A stretch of 64,000 nucleotides of DNA, taken from positions 1-64,000 of the forward strand of contig NZ_QQWG01000005.1 in the NCBI RefSeq assembly GCF_003863355.1. The letters run 5' to 3'. Shown here piece after piece: positions 36,302 through 45,917 of the stretch (position 1 is its first letter; each line of letters starts with the position of its first letter). The notes below the pieces were generated by a model that was not told the origin of the DNA, did no database searches, and was given only the letters and a program-made list of their open reading frames with translations. The translations under genes and the position numbers were made by a program. Source of the DNA: Ancylomarina euxina. GTDB lineage: Bacteria; Bacteroidota; Bacteroidia; Bacteroidales; Marinifilaceae.

Positions 36302-38902
36302 ATGAGTATCGACGAGACTAATGGTTTGGAAACTCCTGAAGAAAAAGATGGACACAATGAAGAGAAGGGTTCTGAAGCCTTACGAAAAGTGACCTATCTT
36401 TCGGGGATGTATGAGAATTGGTTTTTAGATTATGCCTCATACGTAATTCTTGAACGTGCCGTACCTTATGTGAACGATGGTCTAAAACCCGTACAACGTA
36501 GGATTCTGCATTCCATGAAAAAACTCGATGATGGCAGATACAATAAGGTTGCTAATATTATCGGTAATACCATGCAGTATCATCCCCATGGTGATGCTTC
36601 AATTGGTGATGCTTTGGTGCAATTGGGACAGAAGGATTTGTTGATTGATATGCAAGGAAACTGGGGGAATATTCTTACCGGAGATTCTGCTGCTGCTCCT
36701 CGTTATATAGAAGCTCGTTTATCGAAGTTTGCTTTAGAGGTTCTTTTTAATGCCAAAACAACTAATTGGAAACAATCTTACGATGGAAGAAATAAGGAGC
36801 CGATAACTTTACCTGTCAAGTTTCCACTACTTTTGGCACAGGGTGTCGAAGGTATTGCTGTAGGTTTGGCTTCTAAAATATTGCCACACAACTTTAATGA
36901 ATTGATAGCGGCTTGTATCGCATACTTGAAAGACGAAGAGTTTGAGATTTATCCCGACTTCCCAACTGCAGGTATGGTTGATGTGAGTCGATATAACGAT
37001 GGACTGCGTGGTGGCGCTGTGAAGGTGAGAGCACGTATTGAGAAAGTTGATAATAAAACCCTTAAGATAGTTGAAATCCCATTTGGTAAAACAACATCGA
37101 CTTTGATCGAATCGATTATTAAAGCCAATGATAAAGGGAAGATTAAGATTAAGAAAATTGATGATAATACAGCTGCTGATGTAGAAATTTTGATTCATTT
37201 GGCCAGTGGTATTTCTTCAGATAAAACCATAGATGCTTTATATGCTTTTACAGATTGTGAGTATTCTATTTCTCCGAATGCCTGTGTTGTTGAAGATGAT
37301 GTGCCAAAATTTATTGGTGTTCAAGAGATTCTAAAACGCTCAGCTGATAAAACCGTTGATCTTTTAAAATTAGAGCTTGAAATCCGTAAAGCAGAGCTTG
37401 AAGAGGCCTGGCATTATGCATCACTCGAACGTATTTTCATTGAGAATAGAATTTATAGGGATATTGAAGAGTGTGAGACCTGGGAATCAGTAATCGAAAC
37501 CATTGATATTGGATTAAAGCCCCATACCAAGCATTTGATGCGTGCGGTAAATGAAGAGGACATTGTTCGATTGACTGAGATCAAGATTAAGCGTATTTCT
37601 AAGTTTGACATTAATAAAGCGACTGACTTTATTAAGTCTATCGAGGATGAGATCGAAGAAATTAAAGTTCATATCGCCAATATTATACCTTTTACTATTC
37701 GATATTTCCAATCGATTAAGAAAAAGTATGGAAAAGGAAAAGAGCGTAAGACAGAAATTAGAAGTTTCGATAGCATTGTTGCCAGTAAAGTTGTAGTTGC
37801 TAACGAAAAACTTTACGTAAATTATGCTGAAGGATTCCTGGGAACCAGCTTGAAGAAAGACGAATACTTATGCGATTGCTCAGATATTGATGATGTGATT
37901 ATTTTCCGTAAGGATGGTTCATACTTCATTACTAAGGTTACCGATAAATTATTTATTGGACAAAATATAGTGCATATATCCATATTCCGTAAAAACGATA
38001 AGCGAACCATTTATAATGTGGTTTATCGTGATGGAAAAGCGGGTGTTACTTATGCAAAACGATTTAATGTTACAGGTTTAACCCGCGATAAGGAATATAA
38101 TCTAACCAAGGAAACACTTGGTTCTCGAATTATATATTTTAGTTCTAACCCCAATGGTGAAGCTGAAATTATTCGCGTCCTCTTGAAACCTCAAGGCAGA
38201 ATTAAAAAGTTGAATTTTGAATACAATTTTGCTGACCTCTTAATTAAGGGACGTGCATCAATGGGGAATATTTTAAGCCGTACACCTGTTCAGAAAATCA
38301 CGTTGAAACAAGAAGGAATATCAACCTTAGGAGGAAGAAAAGTTTGGTTCGATCCAGATGTATTACGCTTGAATACTGAAAAGCGTGGTGACTTTATAGG
38401 CGAGTTTATAGGAGAAGATCAGATATTGGTTGTTCTTAGAAATAATACGTTCTATTTAAGTAGTTTCGATTTAAGCAATCATTACTCTGACCAGATTAGC
38501 ATCATTGAGAAATTCGATATGAATAAGGTCTGGACTGCTGTTTTCTTCGATGCAGATCAAGGGTATTATTACTTGAAGCGTTTTACGATGGATGGTAATT
38601 CGAAAACACAAAGTTTTATTGGCGATAATAAGGCCAGTAAACTTGTTTGTCTATCTGATGAAGTTTACCCACAGTTTCAAATTAAATATGGAGGTTCTCA
38701 GGCCGATAGACCACTTGATATAATAGATGCAGAAGAGTTTATTACGGTGAAATCATTCAAGGCTAGAGGTAAGCGTTTAACCACTTATGATGTGGCTAAA
38801 ATTAAAGAAATAGAGCCGCTAGTTCGTGAAGAACTTGAAGATGCAGAGCTTGTAGATGATACTAATGTGCCAGATGATATAGAGGTAAATATTGAAGCCT
38901 AA
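36302..38902 (+). CDS. parC: DNA topoisomerase IV subunit A
   Basis: The 866-residue DNA cleavage-religation subunit has catalytic Tyr135 in RYIEARL, preceded by LKPVQRRIL and YHPHGDASIGDALV. The residue aligned with quinolone-contacting GyrA Ser83 is Ala99, while the acidic residue four positions later is present (Asp103). A tower and coiled-coil region follows (about 330-500), then a C-terminal part (about 520-830) expected to be a beta-pinwheel. The pairing with parE, and not gyrB, supports topoisomerase IV. The acidic C-terminal tail is ordinary. Confidence 0.93.
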   Translation: MSIDETNGLETPEEKDGHNEEKGSEALRKVTYLSGMYENWFLDYASYVILERAVPYVNDGLKPVQRRILHSMKKLDDGRYNKVANIIGNTMQYHPHGDASIGDALVQLGQKDLLIDMQGNWGNILTGDSAAAPRYIEARLSKFALEVLFNAKTTNWKQSYDGRNKEPITLPVKFPLLLAQGVEGIAVGLASKILPHNFNELIAACIAYLKDEEFEIYPDFPTAGMVDVSRYNDGLRGGAVKVRARIEKVDNKTLKIVEIPFGKTTSTLIESIIKANDKGKIKIKKIDDNTAADVEILIHLASGISSDKTIDALYAFTDCEYSISPNACVVEDDVPKFIGVQEILKRSADKTVDLLKLELEIRKAELEEAWHYASLERIFIENRIYRDIEECETWESVIETIDIGLKPHTKHLMRAVNEEDIVRLTEIKIKRISKFDINKATDFIKSIEDEIEEIKVHIANIIPFTIRYFQSIKKKYGKGKERKTEIRSFDSIVASKVVVANEKLYVNYAEGFLGTSLKKDEYLCDCSDIDDVIIFRKDGSYFITKVTDKLFIGQNIVHISIFRKNDKRTIYNVVYRDGKAGVTYAKRFNVTGLTRDKEYNLTKETLGSRIIYFSSNPNGEAEIIRVLLKPQGRIKKLNFEYNFADLLIKGRASMGNILSRTPVQKITLKQEGISTLGGRKVWFDPDVLRLNTEKRGDFIGEFIGEDQILVVLRNNTFYLSSFDLSNHYSDQISIIEKFDMNKVWTAVFFDADQGYYYLKRFTMDGNSKTQSFIGDNKASKLVCLSDEVYPQFQIKYGGSQADRPLDIIDAEEFITVKSFKARGKRLTTYDVAKIKEIEPLVREELEDAELVDDTNVPDDIEVNIEA

Positions 38903-38933
38903 ATTGCTTAGTGGATTAAATCAAACGACAATT

Positions 38934-39434
38934 ATGCACATTTTTCTAATTGGTTATATGGGCTGTGGAAAATCCTACTGGGGTAGACTCTTGGCCGATT
39001 CATTGAATTACGATTTTATCGATTTGGATGAATTGATTGAGCAGAGAGAGGGGTTAAGTATTCCCGAGATTTTTGAAGCGTTTGGAGAATCTTCTTTTCG
39101 TGTTCGTGAGCAAGCAGCTCTTGATTCAGTTAAGAATTTGAAACAGTCCGCTGTAATTTCAACAGGAGGAGGAGTTCCTTGTTTTCACAATAATATGGGT
39201 AAAATGAATGTTATGGGTAAGACTCTTTTTCTGGAAGCAAGCCCATTGATATTAAAGCAAAACATTCTAAAATCTAATGGAGAACGCCCTATCGTAAAGG
39301 CTATTCCTGAAAATGAGCTTGAAGCCTATATTGCCAATCATCTTAGTGAAAGATTACCTTTTTATCAGCAGGCACAGTTAAGTGTTAATGTGAATGGTTT
39401 AAAGCTTGAGGACTTAAGACAGTTGCTTGAATAA
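38934..39434 (+). CDS. aroK: Shikimate kinase
   Basis: The start at the ATG giving MHIFLIGYMGCGKS is right for the family; the frame extends to a TTG at 38892 inside parC. The 166-residue enzyme phosphorylates shikimate on the way to chorismate. It has the Walker A segment GYMGCGKS (with Tyr-Trp after it where most members have a Thr or Ser then Gly), a DLDELIEQREG segment that binds shikimate, the STGGG motif, and the LID arginines near SERLPFY. It follows parC by 31 bases and is probably co-transcribed. Confidence 0.92.
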   Translation: MHIFLIGYMGCGKSYWGRLLADSLNYDFIDLDELIEQREGLSIPEIFEAFGESSFRVREQAALDSVKNLKQSAVISTGGGVPCFHNNMGKMNVMGKTLFLEASPLILKQNILKSNGERPIVKAIPENELEAYIANHLSERLPFYQQAQLSVNVNGLKLEDLRQLLE

Positions 39435-39454
39435 GACTGAAATTTTAATAAATG

Positions 39455-39488
39455 AAAATGGCTAGTCTTTCTGACTAGCCATTTTTTT
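39455..39488. terminator. Bidirectional terminator between aroK and the tricorn-like gene
   Basis: A 13-base stem (39455-39467 with 39473-39485) with a 5-base loop and a T-run on the plus strand. An A-tract before it supplies U's on the minus strand, so it can serve both convergent transcripts. Confidence 0.85.
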
Positions 39489-39566
39489 TATTAACCGTTT
39501 TTCATTTATAATCAACCATGTTCCTCTTTTTCAAGAGAAGACATGGCTGTTTAAACAAACTAATAC

Positions 39567-42500
39567 TTACTTAAGATTCTGTAGGAGGTGCTCAACAGCT
39601 TTTTGTAGTTGTTGATCCTTACCTTCAGTTACCATTTCAAAATTATTCTCAACTCTAATATCTGGCTCAATTTGTTGATTCTCGATATAATCACCTTTCA
39701 TATCTTTGATACCCACTTGAGGCATACCGAAATATAGGCTTTCATCTTGAAGAGTTTCCCACCAAACTGCAGTCATTGTACCAGGAACAGGCATACCAAT
39801 AAGTTTACCAATCTTTAAATATTGGTAAGCATATGGGAAAGCACAAGCATCAGAATAGTTTCCTTCATTAATCAATACAGCTGATGGTTTTTTCCATTTA
39901 GACATAGGATCTGATCCCATTAACTGATCGCGAGGGCTAAACTTAGCATACTCTTTACCGTTCAATAAAGTGATAAGATCATCGTGTAACCAACCACCAC
40001 CGTTGAAACGAGTATCAACAATAATCGCATCACGAGTACCGTATTTCCCTAGCATCTCAGAATAAACTTTACGGAAACTAGCCGAGTTCATTCCCTTTAC
40101 ATGAACGTATCCAATACGTCCATTAGATAACTTGTCACATTCTTTCTGACAGTTCTTAACCCAACGTTCGTATAATAAATCACCAGTGTAAGAAATCGGT
40201 TTCACAATTTCATCCCAACGCTTTTTGCTTTCTGGATTGTATAGACTCAATAATACCTGCTTACCTGATTTGTGATTCAGAAGAGGATAATGACTCTTAT
40301 CTTTATTTAAGCTAACACCATCAATTTTCTCAATGATAACACCAGCTTTAATTTTAGAATCTGCTTTATGAAGAGGCCCTTTTTCAAGAACCTCAGCAAT
40401 TTTAAGACCGTCACCTTTATAGTTCCAATCGAAGAAAGCACCTAGATTCGCTGTATTATCACCGTTAGGTGAGCTTGCTCGGTAACCAGATCCTGTATGA
40501 GATGCATTTAATTCACCCAATAACTCACTTAGCATTTCTGCATAGTCGTAGTTATTAGTAATATGTGGTAGAAATTGTTTGTACTCTTCTTTATAAAAAT
40601 CCCAATCTACACCGTGTAGTTTTGGATCATAGAATTTCTTCTTCATCTGACGCCATACGTGTTCAAACATATAGTCACGTTCTGCAGCTTTGTCAAGATA
40701 CATTTCAGCATTATAGCTGATGTTTTTACGCTTATTACTTGCAACATCAACTTTAATAATACTTTTACCAGACATTAAGAAGAGGTTTTTAGCATCTTTG
40801 TCGAATTGCATAGCACCACCACCACCTTTAAGATCTAGAATTTTTTTAGTTTCATTCTCAACCAAATCATTAACCCAAAGATCGTATCCATCTTCGAACT
40901 TGCTTAGGTAAAATAATTTCTTTCCATCAGGAGTAAGAATAGCATCTGAAAGCCTAGAAGGATTAATTGTAAGGCAAACTTGACGATCTTCTAAACCAGA
41001 GAAATCGATTTTTAAAGCTTCGTCTGTTTTCTCATCTTTTTCCTCAGATTTCTTTTTCTTATCCTTCTTACCTTTCTTTTTATTGTCTTCTTTTTTCTCA
41101 GCTTCCTCTTTTTTCTTTTTGGCTTCTTTCTCAACGGTTTCTTTTATCTCACGTTCTTCTTTCGATAATTTGAAATCGTCGAAGGCTTCTTGCGTAAAGA
41201 ATTGCGCGTATACATCACTTTGAGAACCCCAACTGCCGTGACTTCTAAAGCCACGCTTGTCAGTGAACCAAATCATTGCTTTACCTTTTAAAGACCATCT
41301 TGCAGAGTTGTCGGAGTAACCACTTTCTGTAATGTTTTTTAACGTTTTATTGCCTTGAGCATCGATTAATGCGACATCAGACATGAATAAAGTATGAGGG
41401 TAAAAATTGACTAAGAACCATTTGCCATCAGGGGACCAATCGTAATACTGATCGCCATCGCTGTATGAGTAGTTCCATTTTCCTTCAAGGATCGTGCGAA
41501 CCTTTTTACTTTCTAGATTTATTACTTTAAGAATAACACGCTCTTCAAGGAAAGCAACTTCTTTTCCATCGGGAGAGAATTTAGCTTGGAAGGTTTCAGG
41601 TGTCGACTCTAAAACAACTTCTTCCTTTAGTAGTGTTGAGTTTGCAAAATTTGTCTCGACTTCACGAACCACTTTAGTTTGGTAAAGGTTCCAGCTTCCA
41701 TTTCTTTCAGAAGCATATAATAAAGCTTTCCCATCAGGGCTGAAACTGACACCACGCTCTTGTTCTGGCGTATTGGTAATTCTTTTAGTTGTTCCATATT
41801 CAACAGAAGTAACAAAGACTTCACCACGAACAATAAATGCAACTTCTTTTCCATCGGGAGAAACTGACATTTCACCAGCTCCACCTCTCATTTGCTTATA
41901 AACAATTGGATTTTCTTTAATATCAGCGTTGATTCTAATTTCTACCTTATTTGATTGTCCATTTGCGGCTTGAGTATAAATATCACCATTATATGAAAAT
42001 GCTAAAGTATTGTTATTAGCAATCGTTATAAAACGAACAGGGTGTTTTTCAAAATGGGTAACCTGAGTTAATACCGAGGCATTATTTACAGGAGCTTTCC
42101 AAATATTCATACTTCCTGCTTTTTCAGAAAGGTAATAGACGTCTTTATTGTCTGAGCTGAATATTGGATTTAAATCTTCACCTTTAAATGAAGAGAATTT
42201 TTGATGTTTTTTGTTGTTTACATCGTAAATCCAAATGTCGCGAGTTACTGATGAGGTGTGATGTTTTCTCCACTGGTTTTCGTAACCCTTTTGATCTTGA
42301 TAAAGCAATAAATTTTGATCCGAGCTGTAACTAGCATTTAATGCAGGAGAAGTCAGTATCTGATTTTCTCGACCACCATTTACTGAGATGCTATACAATT
42401 CGGGTACGCCTCCCGATGGAAACATAGCATTTTTAGGTGTATCACTAATAAGTCCTGAAAATAAGATGTATTTCCCATCAGGAGTAAAGCTACTTGGCTT

Positions 42501-42836
42501 TTCATTACCAGAATGATAGGTAATTCTGTTGGGGCTTCCTCCTTCAATAGAAATAGTGAAGATATCAAAGTTCCCAAAACGATCTGATGCAAATGCAATA
42601 GTCTTACCATCTGGAGACCAAACTGGTTGTGTATCGTATGCAGAATTAGATGTAATGGCAGTTGCCATGCCTCCGTTTGCGTCTACTTTGAAGATATCTC
42701 CTTGGTATTGGAAAACGATAGTTGTACCATCTGGTGAAATTGCAGGATAACGAAGCCAGGTTGGAGATTCTGCTCCTAAAAGACTTTTTGCCAGTGCAAC
42801 TAAGAAAGTTGTAATGAAAAATAACTTTTTTATCAT
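39567..42836 (-). CDS. Tricorn-type S41 protease
   Basis: The 1089-residue protein has a signal peptide (to about residue 22), then TolB/PD40 beta-propeller repeats (WSPDGKTIAF, FTPDGKYILF, FSPDGKALLY, each about 40 residues), then a Lys/Glu-rich linker (about residues 560-610), a second shorter propeller, a helical C1 domain, a PDZ domain, and the S41 catalytic domain. Catalytic parts match tricorn: His in LNASHTG, the nucleophile Ser before Asp in NYSDACAF, and Glu near the end. The signal peptide makes it periplasmic or surface-exposed, unlike archaeal tricorn. It is monocistronic. The substrate is unknown, with peptide trimming likely. Confidence 0.9.
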   Translation of the reverse strand: MIKKLFFITTFLVALAKSLLGAESPTWLRYPAISPDGTTIVFQYQGDIFKVDANGGMATAITSNSAYDTQPVWSPDGKTIAFASDRFGNFDIFTISIEGGSPNRITYHSGNEKPSSFTPDGKYILFSGLISDTPKNAMFPSGGVPELYSISVNGGRENQILTSPALNASYSSDQNLLLYQDQKGYENQWRKHHTSSVTRDIWIYDVNNKKHQKFSSFKGEDLNPIFSSDNKDVYYLSEKAGSMNIWKAPVNNASVLTQVTHFEKHPVRFITIANNNTLAFSYNGDIYTQAANGQSNKVEIRINADIKENPIVYKQMRGGAGEMSVSPDGKEVAFIVRGEVFVTSVEYGTTKRITNTPEQERGVSFSPDGKALLYASERNGSWNLYQTKVVREVETNFANSTLLKEEVVLESTPETFQAKFSPDGKEVAFLEERVILKVINLESKKVRTILEGKWNYSYSDGDQYYDWSPDGKWFLVNFYPHTLFMSDVALIDAQGNKTLKNITESGYSDNSARWSLKGKAMIWFTDKRGFRSHGSWGSQSDVYAQFFTQEAFDDFKLSKEEREIKETVEKEAKKKKEEAEKKEDNKKKGKKDKKKKSEEKDEKTDEALKIDFSGLEDRQVCLTINPSRLSDAILTPDGKKLFYLSKFEDGYDLWVNDLVENETKKILDLKGGGGAMQFDKDAKNLFLMSGKSIIKVDVASNKRKNISYNAEMYLDKAAERDYMFEHVWRQMKKKFYDPKLHGVDWDFYKEEYKQFLPHITNNYDYAEMLSELLGELNASHTGSGYRASSPNGDNTANLGAFFDWNYKGDGLKIAEVLEKGPLHKADSKIKAGVIIEKIDGVSLNKDKSHYPLLNHKSGKQVLLSLYNPESKKRWDEIVKPISYTGDLLYERWVKNCQKECDKLSNGRIGYVHVKGMNSASFRKVYSEMLGKYGTRDAIIVDTRFNGGGWLHDDLITLLNGKEYAKFSPRDQLMGSDPMSKWKKPSAVLINEGNYSDACAFPYAYQYLKIGKLIGMPVPGTMTAVWWETLQDESLYFGMPQVGIKDMKGDYIENQQIEPDIRVENNFEMVTEGKDQQLQKAVEHLLQNLK

Positions 42837-43115
42837 GTCTCAGTTTGTTAGTTTGAATAAAGAGTCAAAAGCAATTTATTTAAAGAAAAATAGATTGCAG
42901 ATTCGATTCACTATCACATACTGTGCCATAAATTGTATCGTACACAATTATAGGCGTTAGTAGTTTTTGGGTTTTGTTTATTCTTGTTCGTCTACGAACA
43001 AGGAGTGTACGGATTCGTACTCTTTGAGGAAGCTTATTTAATATTGGACCTAATTCTTAAAAGCAAAAGTGTATTGTTAGATAAACTATTTACTTTAATA
43101 AGTAATTATTGTAAA

Positions 43116-43634
43116 TTATAAATTATTGAATTCATTGGGATAAATCACACAGCCAGAAACGCTGCCAAGGCTCTCTTTTTTTAATTCAAGAGCCATAAAG
43201 GAGGCATCTGGAACTTCGAATGGGCAAGAGATTTGAAATCGACTTGCAGGTGTGAAATTAAATCGAGGGTAGTAATTTTCATGACCTAAAACGATGACCG
43301 ATTCGTAACCTAGTTTTGCGGCTTTCTCTAAACCTTTTTTTATCAATTGAGAGCCAATTCCAAGGCCTTGAAATTCAGGAATAACAGACATTGGCGCTAA
43401 AGCCAGTGATTCAAATTCTTCAGTGTCATTTTTAATCGTGATTTTACTGAATAGAATGTGACCAATTATTTCATTTCCCATGCAAGCAACTAAGGATAAA
43501 TCCTTAATAAAGCTTTTCTTCTTGCGTAGCTTTACGATTAAATTCCCCTCGGCTTCTTGTCCAAATGCCATGTCGTTTATCATTGATATGGTAGATATGT
43601 CATTTTTGTGTTCAGGGCGGATTTGAATATTCAT
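43116..43634 (-). CDS. GNAT-family N-acetyltransferase
   Basis: The 172-residue protein shows the acetyl-CoA-binding motif of the family (PEFQGLGIGSQLIKKGL) after the strand ending SLALAPMSV, plus the VLGHENYYPRFNF segment typical of the YhbS-like subgroup. It transfers an acetyl group from acetyl-CoA to an unknown amine. It is monocistronic and divergent to the methionine operon, with no clear link to it. Confidence 0.85.
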   Translation of the reverse strand: MNIQIRPEHKNDISTISMINDMAFGQEAEGNLIVKLRKKKSFIKDLSLVACMGNEIIGHILFSKITIKNDTEEFESLALAPMSVIPEFQGLGIGSQLIKKGLEKAAKLGYESVIVLGHENYYPRFNFTPASRFQISCPFEVPDASFMALELKKESLGSVSGCVIYPNEFNNL

Positions 43635-43868
43635 CGTTTGATATTTAAGGTTCAGAATTGCGATAAATATACGAAAGAAGGAATAGAAAAAATATGACTT
43701 TGATTATTATATTTTAGCATTACGATTTTAAGCTTTGAGATAAGAAATTCCATTGTTGCTAGATTAATAATTTTGTTGAAAAAATAACGTGAGAGTTTAA
43801 TTTGTTGATTTTCAAGGCTTGTTGGTTTGGATTATATTCTTGTTTAGACAAAAATAATAAGGTTGAAA

Positions 43869-43899
43869 TTTGGATATTAAAAAAACATCTCTACATTTG
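43869..43899 (+). promoter_or_regulatory. Promoter of the methionine operon
   Basis: TTTG (43869-43872), 19 bases, then TACATTTG (43892-43899): a full match to the Bacteroidota consensus with ideal spacing. Transcription would begin near 43907, about 35 bases before the SAM riboswitch. Confidence 0.8.
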
Positions 43900-43940
43900 C
43901 TCACAGTTATAAGAGAAGAAACCTCGTTTTAGAGGCCATA

Positions 43941-44045
43941 ATTTATACAGAAGAAGTGAGAGAACAGGCTCGATGACCTTCTGACAACCGCGGTACCACA
44001 ACCGAAAGGTGTCAAATCCTGACCAAGTGATTGGTGAATATAAAT
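43941..44045 (+). ncRNA. SAM-I (S-box) riboswitch aptamer
   Basis: The element can be folded into the SAM-I plan. P1 pairs ATTTATA (43941-43947) with TATAAAT (44039-44045). P2 is AGAAG...CTTCT enclosing a GAGAGAACAGGCTCGATGACC core like the conserved SAM-I kink-turn region. GACAACC follows, as do P3 and the GGTGTCAAATCC joining segment resembling the conserved GGTGCCAATTCC. P4 is CCAA-GTGA-TTGG just before P1 closes. It lies upstream of metY and metX, the expected context. Ligand S-adenosylmethionine is by family. The usual adjoining terminator is not directly after P1; a short reading frame starts 8 bases later instead. Confidence 0.9.
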
Positions 44046-44053
44046 TAGAAACT

Positions 44054-44173
44054 ATGAAGACAGAAAATCATTACATCCATCAGGTAGCTCCACAGGAGCT
44101 GAGTTTACATTTGCAATTTCAAAGCATATCTTCTAAGGTAATGCGAATGCAAATGATGATGCGTATGCTGTAA
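44054..44173 (+). CDS. Methionine-rich leader peptide (candidate attenuation uORF)
   Basis: A 39-codon frame starts with ATG 8 bases after the riboswitch P1 stem and ends in TAA. Its last ten residues are MRMQMMMRML: six methionines in ten, three in a row. It is placed between a SAM riboswitch and a methionine operon, which is the pattern expected of a leader peptide whose translation senses methionyl-tRNA. The last Met codons overlap ATGCGT (44159-44164), which can pair with ACGCAT (44173-44178) just after the last Met codons. The N-terminal 29 residues show no known motif. Function is inferred; the frame could also be accidental, though the Met bias at the end is hard to explain by chance. 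Confidence 0.7.
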   Translation: MKTENHYIHQVAPQELSLHLQFQSISSKVMRMQMMMRML

Positions 44174-44301
44174 CGCATTCTGTCTATAAAATTTCCCCTT
44201 TTTTAGATGCCGGTGCGTATAAAACAACTCCGATAAGGGAACTCAAAACCATTATTTTTTGTGATTTATTGTATCTGATTTTTATTCAGAGCAAGGGAAT
44301 T

Positions 44302-44347
44302 GTACAATCTATTTCGAAATAGGATAGTCATCTTAGATGTATTGTAC
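44302..44347 (+). ncRNA. Structured leader element (three-way junction candidate)
   Basis: GTACAAT (44302-44308) pairs with ATTGTAC (44341-44347) and encloses two hairpins, CTATTTCGAAATAG (44309-44322) and CATC-TTA-GATG (44329-44339). It is part of the 300-base leader between the Met-rich frame and metY. Whether it is a regulatory fold is not known; each stem is short. Confidence 0.45.
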
Positions 44348-44375
44348 CTCAGAAAATTAATGTTTTGTGCCAAGC

Positions 44376-44408
44376 TGAGTCAATGGTTCCAGACTCACAC
44401 TATTTTTT
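44376..44408 (+). terminator. Terminator-like hairpin in the met leader
   Basis: A 6-base stem (44376-44381 with 44392-44397) with a 10-base loop is followed by a T-run (44402-44407). It lies about 70 bases before the metY start and would, if formed, stop transcription before the structural genes. It is the best candidate for the output of the leader control. Confidence 0.55.
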
Positions 44409-44438
44409 CAAATCCATATTAAAAACCACGGAAAGTGA

Positions 44439-45797
<1,359 letters not shown>

Positions 45798-45810
45798 TGA
45801 CAATAATTTT

Positions 45811-45845
45811 AGTTCGTCTGAGTATTCCTTAAGCTCAGACTAACT
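45811..45845 (+). repeat. Intercistronic hairpin between metY and metX
   Basis: A 12-base stem with one mismatch (45811-45822 with 45834-45845) and an 11-base loop. No T-run follows, and metX continues in the same direction 72 bases on, so it is unlikely to be a full terminator. Confidence 0.7.
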
Positions 45846-45917
45846 GAATTATCTTTTGCCCTACTGATTAAGCGATTATCAATAATCTATTAGACAAACA
45901 CAACAAACATAGAAAGC

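Noticed and set aside
38892-38933. Upstream TTG start of aroK overlapping parC
   Set aside because: Shikimate kinases begin just before the Walker A strand, which the ATG at 38934 provides.
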